Notes under the pieces: model-generated
Database searches by the model: none
What the model was told of the DNA's origin: nothing
Seen by the model: only the letters and a program-made list of their open reading frames with translations
Assembly (NCBI GenBank): GCA_020063625.1
Contig: JAICDD010000007.1
Span: forward strand, 1 to 45,990
DNA length: 45,990 bases
Direction of reading: 5' to 3'
Source of the DNA: Fusobacteriales bacterium
Lineage (GTDB): Bacteria; Fusobacteriota; Fusobacteriia; Fusobacteriales; Fusobacteriaceae
Made by a program: the position numbers and the translations under genes
Shown: positions 37,783 to 45,990 of the stretch, in pieces
Layout of the letters: each line of letters starts with the position of its first letter
Numbering within the stretch: the stretch's first letter is position 1

Positions 37783-37811
37783 ATTTTAACATATTTTATA
37801 TGTTTTGTCAT
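37783..37811 (-). promoter_or_regulatory. Extended -10 promoter of malQ
   Basis: On the minus strand, ATGACA (37811-37806) and TAAAAT (37788-37783) are 17 bases apart, with TG one base ahead of the -10 box. It lies about 50 bases before the malQ start codon. Confidence 0.6.
37788..37804. promoter_or_regulatory. Palindrome filling the malQ promoter spacer; possible operator
   Basis: AACATAT and ATATGTT are perfect 7-bp arms around TTT. The palindrome covers the spacer between the -35 and -10 boxes of malQ almost exactly, where a bound repressor would exclude RNA polymerase. The regulator is unknown and AT-rich palindromes can arise by chance. Confidence 0.5.
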
Positions 37812-37944
37812 TAATTTATCTAAGTTTATATAGAAAAAAATTATTAAAAATGATAAAATAATAAAGTGAGAGTAAAAAACAATAAATAGTAAAATAAAAA
37901 GAAAATATATTTGAGTAAAAGTAATAAAATAGGAGGAGTATTTT

Positions 37945-38925
37945 ATGATTATCATAACAGGTGCAGCAGGTTTTATAGGAAGTGCTATAGCATGGAAACT
38001 TAATGAAAGTGGAAGAGAAGATTTAATATTAGTAGATAAATTAAGAACAGAAGAAAAATGGAAAAATATAGCAAAAAGAGATTATATTGATTGGGTAGAT
38101 AGAGATGAGTTATTTGAATATTTATCTAATGAAGATATAGCTAAAAAAGTAGAAGCAGTAATTCATATGGGAGCTTGCTCTGCAACTACAGAAAAAGATA
38201 TGGATTTTTTAATGAAAAATAATTATGAGTATTCTAAAAAATTATGGGAGTTTTGTACAAAATATAATATAAAATATATTTATGCATCATCAGCAGCAAC
38301 ATATGGAATGGGAGAACAAGGTTATAACGATGAGATTGATTTAGAAGGACATAAAAATTTAAGACCACTAAATAAATATGGATATTCTAAAAAAATATTT
38401 GATGTATGGGCATTAAAACAAAAAAATACACCAAAAAATTGGGCAGGATTTAAATTTTTTAATGTATATGGACCAAATGAATATCATAAAGGAAGAATGG
38501 CATCAATGGTATTTCATTCATATAATCAAGCAAAAGAAAATGGATATGTAAAACTTTTTAAATCTCATAATAAAAACTTTGAAGATGGGAAACAATTAAG
38601 AGATTTTGTATATATAAAAGATGTAGTTAGTGTAATAGAATATTTTTTAAATAATGATATAGAAAATGGTGTATATAATTTAGGAACTGGAAAAGAAAGA
38701 AGTTTTTATGATTTAGCATATAATACATTAGTAAGTGCAAAAGAAAATCCTAAAATAGAATTTGTAGATATGCCTATGGATTTAAGAGGAAGATATCAGT
38801 ATTATACAAAAGCTGAAATGAATAAATTAAGAAAAGTAGGATACACTAAGGAGTTTTATACATTAGAAGAAGGGATAAAAGATTATGTAGAAAATTATTT
38901 AGAAAAAGAGGATAAATATTTATAA
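37945..38925 (+). CDS. hldD: ADP-glyceromanno-heptose 6-epimerase
   Basis: HldD (RfaD) converts ADP-D-glycero- to ADP-L-glycero-D-manno-heptose for the inner core of lipopolysaccharide. The 326-residue SDR-fold protein has the nucleotide motif TGAAGFIGS (5-13) and the catalytic Y145-x-x-x-K149 in NKYGYSKK. HMGACSATTE and FFNVYGPNEYHKGRMAS are typical of the family. AGGAGGAG precedes the ATG. It heads a likely operon with uppP, pilT and hemZ. It is the main evidence for an outer membrane with heptose-containing LPS. Confidence 0.95.
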   Translation: MIIITGAAGFIGSAIAWKLNESGREDLILVDKLRTEEKWKNIAKRDYIDWVDRDELFEYLSNEDIAKKVEAVIHMGACSATTEKDMDFLMKNNYEYSKKLWEFCTKYNIKYIYASSAATYGMGEQGYNDEIDLEGHKNLRPLNKYGYSKKIFDVWALKQKNTPKNWAGFKFFNVYGPNEYHKGRMASMVFHSYNQAKENGYVKLFKSHNKNFEDGKQLRDFVYIKDVVSVIEYFLNNDIENGVYNLGTGKERSFYDLAYNTLVSAKENPKIEFVDMPMDLRGRYQYYTKAEMNKLRKVGYTKEFYTLEEGIKDYVENYLEKEDKYL

Positions 38926-38943
38926 TTTTTTTGGGGGGATAAA

Positions 38944-39744
38944 ATGAATATTTTGCTAGTTATAATACTTTCTATAGTAGAAGGGATTACAGAATTTTTA
39001 CCAATAAGTAGCACAGGACATATGATACTTGTAAATAATTTTTTAAAGATAGGGAATTTAAGAAAAGAGTTCATGGACTCATTTTTAGTAATAATACAAC
39101 TTGGAGCTATTTTATCAGTTGTAGTATATTTCTTTAAAGAGCTAAATCCTTTTGTTAAAGATAAAGAGATATTTAAAGAAAAAATTATTCTTTGGAGTAA
39201 AATAGTAGTAGGAGTATTACCAGCAGTAGTATTAGGACTTTTATTTGATGATATGATAGAAGAATATTTTATGGATAGTAGTATTATAGTAGCATCAATG
39301 CTTATATTATATGGAATAATATTTATATTTATTGAAAAAATAATAAAAAAATCAAAAATAAATAAATTTGATAATATAAATTATAGTACAGCATTAATAA
39401 TAGGTTTTTTTCAATGTCTTGCTATGATACCAGGGACATCTAGATCAGGAGCTACAATAATAGGTGGATTATTATTAGGATTAACAAAATCTGTAGCAGC
39501 AGAATTTTCATTTTTCTTAGCGATACCTACTATGGCAGGAGCTACTTTATTAAAAATAGTAAAAAATGGATTGAATTTCACATTAAATGAGTGGGGATTA
39601 TTATTTTTAGGTTCTTTTTTATCGTTTGTAATTGCATATTTATCAATAAAATGGCTTATGGATTATTTAAAAAATAAAAGTTTTAAAGTATTTGGTATAT
39701 ATAGAATAATATTAGGAGTAATAGTATTATTATTTTTATTATAA
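38944..39744 (+). CDS. uppP: Undecaprenyl-diphosphatase
   Basis: UppP (BacA) recycles undecaprenyl pyrophosphate to the monophosphate carrier used for peptidoglycan and LPS; it can raise bacitracin tolerance. The 266-residue integral membrane protein has the two signature stretches EGITEFLPISSTGHMILV (start) and PGTSRSGATIIGGLLLG (middle), with multiple membrane spans. GGGGGG before the ATG serves as ribosome-binding site. It lies 18 bases after hldD and fits with that envelope gene. Confidence 0.96.
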   Translation: MNILLVIILSIVEGITEFLPISSTGHMILVNNFLKIGNLRKEFMDSFLVIIQLGAILSVVVYFFKELNPFVKDKEIFKEKIILWSKIVVGVLPAVVLGLLFDDMIEEYFMDSSIIVASMLILYGIIFIFIEKIIKKSKINKFDNINYSTALIIGFFQCLAMIPGTSRSGATIIGGLLLGLTKSVAAEFSFFLAIPTMAGATLLKIVKNGLNFTLNEWGLLFLGSFLSFVIAYLSIKWLMDYLKNKSFKVFGIYRIILGVIVLLFLL

Positions 39745-39771
39745 ATTATTATATAAAAGGGTGTGATTGAA

Positions 39772-40851
39772 TTGACTATGTTAGAAATTTTGCAAAAAGC
39801 AAGAGAAGAAGGAGCATCAGATATACATATTATTGCAGGAAGAGCACCAGTATACAGAATAAAAGGTAAAATTGAAACTTTTTCAGATGAAAGACTTATG
39901 CCAGATAGTGTAAAGGAACTAATTTATTCAATACTTAATGAGGAACAAAGAGCAAAATTTGAAATGGATAAAGAGCTTGATTTTTCATTTGGAATAAAAG
40001 GAATGGGAAGATACAGAGCAAATATACATTATCAAAGAGGGACTATAGCAGCAGCACTTCGTTCAATAAATACTGAAATACCAAGTATAGAAGAGTTAAA
40101 TTTGCCAGATACACTTAATAAATTTTGTGAATTAAAAAATGGAATAGTACTTGTAACAGGACCTACTGGAAGTGGAAAAAGTACTACTCTAGCAGCTATG
40201 ATAGATAAAATAAATAGAGAGCAAAAAGCACACATTATAACAGTTGAAGACCCTATAGAGTACTTACATAGACATCAAAACTCGATAATAGAACAAAGAG
40301 AAGTAGGGACAGATACTGATAGTTTTTCAAGAGCGCTTAAATATGCATTAAGACAAGACCCAGATGTAATTTTAATAGGGGAGCTTAGAGAATTAGAAAC
40401 TATAGAAGCAGCTCTAACTGCAGCAGAAACAGGACATCTAGTATTTGCTACATTGCATACTAGAGATGCAGCATCTACAATAGATAGAATAGTAGATGTA
40501 TTTTCTCATGACCAACAACAACAAATAAGATTACAACTTTCAAACTCTTTAAAGGGAGTAATTTCTCAACAACTTATTCCTAAAAAAGATAATTCAGGAA
40601 TGGCACTTGCATATGAATTATTAGTAGGAACGCCAGCTATTGCAAATCTTATAAGAGAAGCAAAAACACATCAAATATATTCTATGCTTGAAACAGGTAG
40701 AAAATATGGAATGAGAACAATGGAATCAGTATTACGTGATTTAGTAGCAAGAAATATAATAGATGAAACAGAGATGATAAAAAGACTTCGAGATGGAAGC
40801 TTTTTAAATTCTAAATCAATGACTAGTGGTGGATGGAATAATTTTTATTAA
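39772..40851 (+). CDS. pilT: PilT-type twitching/retraction ATPase
   Basis: PilT powers type IV pilus retraction, for twitching motility and DNA uptake. The protein has 359 residues from TTG 39772. Landmarks are the N-terminal EGASDIHI, Walker A GPTGSGKST (130-138), Walker B DPDVILIGE, the His box TGHLVFATLHT and the C-terminal AIANLIREAKTHQIYSMLETG retraction motif. AAAGGGTG (39757-39763) fits TTG 39772. ATG 39778 is a close alternative, and GTG 39763 overlaps the site. No other pilus genes are nearby. Confidence 0.9.
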   Translation: MTMLEILQKAREEGASDIHIIAGRAPVYRIKGKIETFSDERLMPDSVKELIYSILNEEQRAKFEMDKELDFSFGIKGMGRYRANIHYQRGTIAAALRSINTEIPSIEELNLPDTLNKFCELKNGIVLVTGPTGSGKSTTLAAMIDKINREQKAHIITVEDPIEYLHRHQNSIIEQREVGTDTDSFSRALKYALRQDPDVILIGELRELETIEAALTAAETGHLVFATLHTRDAASTIDRIVDVFSHDQQQQIRLQLSNSLKGVISQQLIPKKDNSGMALAYELLVGTPAIANLIREAKTHQIYSMLETGRKYGMRTMESVLRDLVARNIIDETEMIKRLRDGSFLNSKSMTSGGWNNFY

Positions 40852-40868
40852 TAGAATAGAGGATAGTT

Positions 40869-42269
40869 ATGTTTAGTGTAAAGTCAAATTTTGAAATAAG
40901 AGAAGAGTCTATAAAAGAATTTGTTAGAGTATTAATTCCAGAAATTCTTGATAAAGAGATAGAATTTAATTTAGAATCTATAGATAAAGATATATTAATT
41001 AATACAAAAATAGATAATAAAAAAATAAATTTTAAATATAAAAATTATGAAAATTATATAGAAGACCAAGTAGTAGTAATGGCAAAAGTTTCGTTATTAT
41101 TACTTATGGATAAAAAATATCCATGGGGTGGACTAATAGGAGTAAGACCTACTAAAAAATTTTATACAATGTATGAGGTAATAAAAGATGTTGAATTGGT
41201 AAAAAAATTATTAAAAGAATTATATCTATTAAGTGATGAAAAAATAGAACTTTTAGAAACTATATTTTATAAAGAACAAAATCTTTTAGATAGAGATGAT
41301 ATGGATAAAATAAATATATATATTGGGATTCCATATTGTCCTACAAAATGTAGATATTGTTCATTTGCTTCTTATGAAATAGATAGTACAATAGGTAAAA
41401 GTTATAATGAATTTGTAGAGTATTTATTAAAAGAAATAGATATATGTAGTGAAATTTTGTCTAAAAAGAAAATAGAGAGTATATATATAGGTGGAGGAAC
41501 TCCTACAACACTTTCAGAAGAAGATTTAGAAAAAGTATTAATAAAAATTAATGAAAAGCTAGATTTTACTTATTTAAAAGAGTTTACAGTAGAAGCAGGA
41601 AGAATAGATACGCTATCAATTAAAAAACTAGAAATAATGAAAAAATATAAAGTAGATAGAATAAGTATAAATCCACAAACATTTAAAGAAGAAACTCTTG
41701 TAAAATTAAATAGATATTATAATAAAGATGAATTTGATAAATATTATGAAATAGCTAAAAAATTAGGTTTTATAATAAATATGGACTTTATTTTAGGATT
41801 ACCAGGAGAAACAACCCAAGATATATTAAATACTTTAGAAAATATAAAAAGATATAATATAGAGAATTTAACAATTCATACATTAGCTTTAAAAAGGGCC
41901 TCAAATTTATATCAAGAAAATTATAAACATATAGAGCTTGATAAGATAAAAATAGAAAATAAAATAAATGAAATATTAAAAGAGAAAAATTTAAAACCAT
42001 ATTATATGTATAGACAAAAAAATACATATGATTGGGGAGAAAATATTGGTTATGCATTAGAAGGAACAGAATGTCTTTTTAATATGCGTACAATATCAGA
42101 AGACCAAGATACCTTTGGTTTTGGAGGCGGAGCAATAACTAAAAAAATAGAAAAACTAAAAGATGGAACATATAAAGTAGATAGAATAGTTAATCCAAAA
42201 GATCCAAATGCTTATATAAAAGAATTTTCTGAAAGAGTAAACAAAAAAATAACTTTTTTCAATAATTAA
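40869..42269 (+). CDS. hemZ: HemZ-type radical SAM protein (coproporphyrinogen-III oxidase-like)
   Basis: This is an oxygen-independent coproporphyrinogen dehydrogenase-like radical SAM enzyme. The 466-residue protein has an N-terminal part of about 145 residues typical of the HemZ branch. The radical SAM cluster CPTKCRYC follows (C157, C161, C164), then the SAM-binding IYIGGGTPT and INMDFILGLPGET. HemZ-type proteins have a doubtful role in haem synthesis, and no other haem genes are here, so its substrate is uncertain. It is the last gene of the likely hldD operon and is followed by a strong terminator. Confidence 0.85.
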   Translation: MFSVKSNFEIREESIKEFVRVLIPEILDKEIEFNLESIDKDILINTKIDNKKINFKYKNYENYIEDQVVVMAKVSLLLLMDKKYPWGGLIGVRPTKKFYTMYEVIKDVELVKKLLKELYLLSDEKIELLETIFYKEQNLLDRDDMDKINIYIGIPYCPTKCRYCSFASYEIDSTIGKSYNEFVEYLLKEIDICSEILSKKKIESIYIGGGTPTTLSEEDLEKVLIKINEKLDFTYLKEFTVEAGRIDTLSIKKLEIMKKYKVDRISINPQTFKEETLVKLNRYYNKDEFDKYYEIAKKLGFIINMDFILGLPGETTQDILNTLENIKRYNIENLTIHTLALKRASNLYQENYKHIELDKIKIENKINEILKEKNLKPYYMYRQKNTYDWGENIGYALEGTECLFNMRTISEDQDTFGFGGGAITKKIEKLKDGTYKVDRIVNPKDPNAYIKEFSERVNKKITFFNN

Positions 42270-42286
42270 AAAAGTTTCATTAAATG

Positions 42287-42317
42287 ATATGCCCCTGTCT
42301 ATTTGACAGGGGCATAT
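42287..42317. terminator. Bidirectional terminator between hemZ and bglK
   Basis: Arms 42287-42299 and 42305-42317 are perfect 13-bp complements around TATTT. It lies between convergent genes and ends both hemZ (plus) and bglK (minus). The flanking T tracts are modest on each side. Confidence 0.85.
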
Positions 42318-42334
42318 TTAAAATTTAGAGAATC

Positions 42335-43240
42335 TTAAATTTTACGTTTTTTTTCCATTTCTAGAAAATGGTATAATGCTCCTACTTTTCCAGCATCATT
42401 AATAAATTTGCTTCTAACAATTTTAGGTAATTTTATTTTTTGTAGGAAAAAGTTTTGAGAAATAATAAAATTTAATCGCTTACTAATTTCTTCGAAAAGT
42501 TCTTCTCTAACACTTATAGCTCCACCAATTATAATCATTTCAGGATTAAGAACTACAATTAAATTAAATATCATAATAGTAACATCTTCATAAAATTGTT
42601 CTATAACTTCTAAAGCATCTTTATCACCATTTTCAGCTAACTCGTATATTAATTTACCAGAAACTTCTTCTTCTTTTAAACCTTTTCTTTCAGCATAAGC
42701 TAAAACTAATCCACCACGTGTACTAGAAGTCATATTATGTACTACATTTTTTCTTTGATTAATTTGCATACCAAATTCTCCAGCACCAAAACCATATCCT
42801 CTAATTAATGCACCATTAAAAAATACTCCTCCACCAATTCCAGTACCTATTGTAAAAGAGATAAAATTATCAGAATTTCTAGCATGACCACGCCATTTTT
42901 CAGCAAGTGCTACACAATTTGCATCATTTTCAACTTCTACAGGTATACCAGTCATTTCTTCTAAAGTTTTTTTAAATTCAAAACCATAGAATTTTTTGAT
43001 AATACCACCAGTTATGGAATATCCTTTATTTACATCGATTAATCCAGGCAAACTAAAAGCTAACCCTGAAATAGTATAATCTTTTTTATATTTATTAACT
43101 ATTGCAACTAAATCATCTAGCATTTTATCGCCATCTCTATTTGTAGGAAGTTTTGATGTTTCTAAAAAATTTGCATTTTCATCAGATAATGAATATTTTA
43201 TAAAAGTACCACCTACATCAAAAGTTAAAAAATATCTCAT
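42335..43240 (-). CDS. bglK: ROK-family sugar kinase, BglK-like (beta-glucoside kinase)
   Basis: This is a cytoplasmic ROK kinase of 301 residues. DVGGT (8-12) binds ATP, VENDAN holds the catalytic D106, and GTGIGGG is at 132-138. The usual zinc motif (CxCGxxGC) is absent after GAGEFG (153-157 region). From memory, Klebsiella BglK, which phosphorylates cellobiose and other beta-glucosides at the 6-position, shares this absence. It also shares DGDKML, VENDANCV.LAE.W.G and NDAG..GA.YHF. The start overlaps the bglA stop (TAATG). A glucokinase is the main alternative. Confidence 0.8.
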   Translation of the reverse strand: MRYFLTFDVGGTFIKYSLSDENANFLETSKLPTNRDGDKMLDDLVAIVNKYKKDYTISGLAFSLPGLIDVNKGYSITGGIIKKFYGFEFKKTLEEMTGIPVEVENDANCVALAEKWRGHARNSDNFISFTIGTGIGGGVFFNGALIRGYGFGAGEFGMQINQRKNVVHNMTSSTRGGLVLAYAERKGLKEEEVSGKLIYELAENGDKDALEVIEQFYEDVTIMIFNLIVVLNPEMIIIGGAISVREELFEEISKRLNFIISQNFFLQKIKLPKIVRSKFINDAGKVGALYHFLEMEKKRKI

Positions 43241-44658
43241 TATAAATCCTCTCCGTTTGAATCGATAACTTTTTTATACCAATAAAAACTATCTTTTTTA
43301 TATCTTTTTAATTCTTTTTCACTTTCTTCATCTCTATCAACAAATACAAATCCATAACGTTTTGAATAACCATTTAGCCATGAGAATAAATCTTGGAATG
43401 ACCAAGTACAATAACCAAGTACATTACATCCATCATTTATTGAATCTCTTATAGCCTCAATATGTTCTTTTAAATATTCAATTCTATAATCATCATGAAT
43501 TTGACCATCTTCTAATGTGTCATATGCACCTAGACCATTTTCAGTAATTAAAGTAGGTAAATTATATCTAGATGTAATTCTTCTAAGTGCTATTCTAAGT
43601 CCGTCTGGATCTATAACCCAGTTCCAATCTGTTAATCTAACAAATTCATTTTTTGCAGGGACAAAAAGTTTGTCAGTAATTAATTCTTTTACATCAGATT
43701 GAACGGTATTTCCTTTTTGATTATTTATCTCATCTGCAATTCTTCTAGTAATGTGACCATAAGTAGCAGTAGAGTAATAGTTTACTCCCATAAAATCAGG
43801 GATACCTTTTTTTAATAATTCTTTATCTCCTTCTTGAAAATCAATTGTAATTCCAATAGATTTTAATAGATTAATTGCAAGTGGTGAATACTCTCCACGA
43901 GCATATACATCTAACCATAAGAAATTATTTAATTCTTGAGCATTTTCCATAGCTAATACATCTTTTGGATGAGCTGATTTAGCATAAGTAGGACCATATG
44001 CAAAAGATGGTCCTATTAAGCCATTGGGTACATGTTTTCTAAATTCTTCAATTGCTCTAGCATTTGCTAAATTGGCAATATGATTTACATTTATAAATGT
44101 TTGCATATTGCTTTTTTTGGGAGGGTGTAATTTTAGCAAATATCCTAGAGAAGTAAAGATATTTTGTTCATTTAATGATACCCAATATTTTACTTTGTTA
44201 CCATACTCTTTGTATAAAACATTACAATAATTTGCAAAATCCTCAATTATTTCACGACTTTCCCAACCACCATATTCGTCTTGTAATGCTTGAGGTAAAT
44301 CCCAATGATATATTGTAAGAATTGGTTCAATATTATTTTCTATTAATTTATCAATAACTTTATGATAAAATTCTATTCCTTTTTGATTAACTTCACCTTT
44401 TCCTTTTGGTAAGATTCTAGGCCAAGAAACAGAAAATCTATAAGCTTTTAAACCCATTTCTTTCATTAAATTAATATCTTCTTCATATTTATGATAAAAA
44501 TCTATAGCAACTTCACCAGTTGTGTTTTTAAATGTATTTCCTGGGATACTTGAATAAACATCCCAAATAGATGGACCTTTACCATCAATGCTAGCAGCTC
44601 CTTCTATTTGATATGCAGCTGAAGCACTTCCCCATAAAAAATCTTTTGGAAAACTCAT
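43240..44658 (-). CDS. bglA: GH1 glycosidase with 6-phospho-beta-glycosidase signature
   Basis: This GH1 enzyme of 472 residues hydrolyses beta-glycosides in the cytoplasm. The acid/base Glu is E164 (SLNEQN) and the nucleophile is E373 (ITENGLG). The late stretch reads FSWLNGYSKRYG, with S426, K433 and Y435 in the same spacing as the phosphate-binding Ser, Lys and Tyr of LacG. True beta-glucosidases have a Glu at the serine position. The substrate is therefore likely a 6-phosphorylated disaccharide. It lies between an ABC permease and bglK and shares the BglK message. The exact sugar is not known. Confidence 0.88.
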   Translation of the reverse strand: MSFPKDFLWGSASAAYQIEGAASIDGKGPSIWDVYSSIPGNTFKNTTGEVAIDFYHKYEEDINLMKEMGLKAYRFSVSWPRILPKGKGEVNQKGIEFYHKVIDKLIENNIEPILTIYHWDLPQALQDEYGGWESREIIEDFANYCNVLYKEYGNKVKYWVSLNEQNIFTSLGYLLKLHPPKKSNMQTFINVNHIANLANARAIEEFRKHVPNGLIGPSFAYGPTYAKSAHPKDVLAMENAQELNNFLWLDVYARGEYSPLAINLLKSIGITIDFQEGDKELLKKGIPDFMGVNYYSTATYGHITRRIADEINNQKGNTVQSDVKELITDKLFVPAKNEFVRLTDWNWVIDPDGLRIALRRITSRYNLPTLITENGLGAYDTLEDGQIHDDYRIEYLKEHIEAIRDSINDGCNVLGYCTWSFQDLFSWLNGYSKRYGFVFVDRDEESEKELKRYKKDSFYWYKKVIDSNGEDL

Positions 44659-44692
44659 ATATATCCTCCTAAATTAATATATTTTTAAAAAT

Positions 44693-44712
44693 AAGGGGTA
44701 TTTCTACCCCTT
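44693..44712 (-). terminator. Minus-strand hairpin between the permease and bglA; partial terminator
   Basis: Arms 44693-44700 and 44705-44712 pair over 8 bp around a loop that is GAAA on the minus strand, followed there by a T run (ATTTTT). It lies between two genes of one operon, so it may reduce expression of the downstream bglA and bglK, or protect the permease message. Confidence 0.65.
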
Positions 44713-44717
44713 TAAAA

Positions 44718-45485
44718 TTACTCTTTTACAGCACCTATTGTTAATCCATTTATTATGTATTTAGAAAGAACAGAAAATGCTATTAATATAGGTACTACTG
44801 ATATTGCTATTGCTAAATACATAGCTCCATAGTTTGTACGATATGCGCTACCTCTAACTATAGAGATAAGTACAGGTAATGGATATTTTTCTCTAGTAAA
44901 TAGTAATACTAATGGAGAAATATAGTTATTCCATGATCCAACAAAGTTAAAAATACTCATTGTAGCAATAGCCGGTAACATAATAGGTAATGAAATTTTA
45001 TTAAATATCATAAATTCACCAGCACCATCAATTCTAGCAGCTTCTACAAGTGATTTTGGTAGTGATTGTTCTACATATTGTTTTAAGAAAAATATAGTCA
45101 TTGTATTTGTAAGTGCTGGAATTATTAGTGGGATATAAGTATCTAATAATCCTAATTTATTGTTAAGTTCAAAGTATCCTATAAGTCCTAATTGTTGAGG
45201 TATCATCATAGTAGCAAGTATAAATCCAAATAAAAAGTTTTTATACTTGAAATTATAAACAGCAAACCCATAAGCAGTAAGGGCACCAAAATAAGCACTA
45301 AGAATAGTAAATGGTACTGCTATAATTAAACTGTTTCTAAAACCTCTCCATATATCAATTTTTTCCATTAATATTCCATAGTTTACTATCATTATATAAA
45401 AAGGAATAAATGATAGTACAGTAAGAAATATTAATACTCCATAAACATATATTTTTGTTCTTAATTCTTTTCCTTTATTATTCAT
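44718..45485 (-). CDS. Sugar ABC transporter permease, MalG-like (CUT1)
   Basis: This is one of the two inner-membrane permeases of a CUT1 sugar importer. The 255-residue protein has about six membrane spans and the EAA loop VEAARIDGAGEFMIFNKI, the contact site for the ATPase. GGTGG precedes the start on the minus strand. The other permease ends 18 bases upstream. The binding protein would lie beyond the window; CUT1 systems often use a shared ATPase encoded elsewhere. The bglA-bglK context suggests a beta-glucoside substrate. Confidence 0.9.
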   Translation of the reverse strand: MNNKGKELRTKIYVYGVLIFLTVLSFIPFYIMIVNYGILMEKIDIWRGFRNSLIIAVPFTILSAYFGALTAYGFAVYNFKYKNFLFGFILATMMIPQQLGLIGYFELNNKLGLLDTYIPLIIPALTNTMTIFFLKQYVEQSLPKSLVEAARIDGAGEFMIFNKISLPIMLPAIATMSIFNFVGSWNNYISPLVLLFTREKYPLPVLISIVRGSAYRTNYGAMYLAIAISVVPILIAFSVLSKYIINGLTIGAVKE

Positions 45486-45503
45486 ATTAATACCACCTTT
45501 TAT

Positions 45504-45990
45504 TTATTTCTCATTTCTCATATATTTAAATATAATAAATGAGAGAACACTAATAATTGCAAATATACCATAAGCAACAGCTGACGCATAACCAAAGTTT
45601 TCATATCTAAATGCTTGATTATATAAGAAAATAATCATAGTCATTAATGAATTTTGTGGAGCACCTATACCATCTGTAAGTACAGCAGGCACATCAAATA
45701 GTTGCATACCACCAATTAATGATGTAACAGATACATAAAGCATAGTAGGTCTAAGAAGTGGTAATGTAATTTTAAAGAATATTTGCATTTTAGTAGCGCC
45801 ATCAACTCTAGCAGCCTCATAATATGTTTCTGGAATAGCTGACATACCAGCTAATAATATAATTGTAGTTTGACCAAACCACATCCACCATTGAATAAGT
45901 GATACTGTGTTTTGAGCATAACTAGGAATATTTAAAAAGTTAATAGGCTCTTTTATAAAGTTTAAAGCCATTAATATTTGATTTACTGGA
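45504..45990 (-). CDS. Sugar ABC transporter permease, MalF-like (CUT1), partial
   Basis: This is the partner permease. Only the C-terminal part of about 160 residues is in the window. The reading frame stays open to the right edge (PVNQIL before the first in-frame ATG at 45971), so the true start lies outside. The EAA loop YEAARVDGATKMQIFFKI is complete, followed by two or three membrane spans. It is the first gene of the operon visible here. The operon promoter lies off the window. Confidence 0.9.
   Translation of the reverse strand, partial: PVNQILMALNFIKEPINFLNIPSYAQNTVSLIQWWMWFGQTTIILLAGMSAIPETYYEAARVDGATKMQIFFKITLPLLRPTMLYVSVTSLIGGMQLFDVPAVLTDGIGAPQNSLMTMIIFLYNQAFRYENFGYASAVAYGIFAIISVLSFIIFKYMRNEK

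Noticed and set aside
37722-37955. Minus-strand frame of 77 codons in the malQ-hldD interval
   Set aside because: It has no ribosome-binding site, overlaps the malQ promoter and both start regions, and is a hydrophobic product of AT-rich DNA.
42335-43240. Plain glucokinase
   Set aside because: Kept as an alternative, not the main call: the zinc motif is missing, several stretches match BglK, and it overlaps a phospho-glycosidase gene.
43240-44658. Ordinary beta-glucosidase
   Set aside because: The Ser-Lys-Tyr pattern replaces the glutamate of non-phospho enzymes.

Overview
This 46-kb window is a very AT-rich (roughly 30% GC by eye), gene-dense chromosomal segment made almost entirely of core genes. 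A heptose epimerase for lipopolysaccharide (hldD) points to a diderm bacterium. Several gene orders are instead familiar from low-GC Gram-positives: rlmB-sigH ahead of the rpmG-secE-nusG region, yicC-remA-gmk-rpoZ, and dnaG-rpoD. A diderm with a Firmicutes-like core and this base composition best fits the Fusobacteriota. That placement is inference, and I do not name a genus.

Layout. 1-429 is a gene-free mosaic of short repeats. 430-1555 holds tsaE-tsaB (tRNA t6A synthesis). 1572-6298 is a self-contained unit: promoter, TrmB-type regulator, xylFGH sugar ABC transporter, terminator. 6328-9613 holds a DUF1694/zinc-ribbon protein, murA, rlmB and a SigH-like sigma factor. leuS follows with its own promoter, then a structured intergenic element and proB-proA-proC. 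From 15746 a strong promoter starts the translation/transcription block: rpmG, tRNA-Trp, secE, nusG, rplK, rplA, rplJ, rplL, rpoB, rpoC. This block carries RNA control elements: two L1-type hairpins, an L10 leader with attenuator, and a hairpin between rplL and rpoB. 27003-29926 holds yicC, remA, gmk, rpoZ and apbE. 29955-35844 holds dnaG, rpoD, a second RpoD-like sigma factor, a Nif3-family gene and a membrane-anchored zinc-ribbon protein. The RNase P RNA gene (35843-36191) follows directly.

The right end is carbohydrate and envelope metabolism. malQ (minus strand) is divergent from hldD-uppP-pilT-hemZ. A minus-strand sugar operon then enters from the right edge: two CUT1 ABC permeases, a GH1 enzyme with the phospho-glycosidase signature, and a BglK-like ROK kinase. 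Together these suggest ABC import of a beta-glucoside, cytoplasmic ATP-dependent phosphorylation, then hydrolysis by a 6-phospho-beta-glycosidase, without a PTS.

I found no CRISPR array, transposase, prophage or defence system. The most interesting points are the divergent second sigma factor beside rpoD, the ABC/BglK/phospho-GH1 combination, the operator-like palindrome inside the malQ promoter, the structured element before proB, the TrmB-xylFGH unit, and the repeat mosaic at the left edge.
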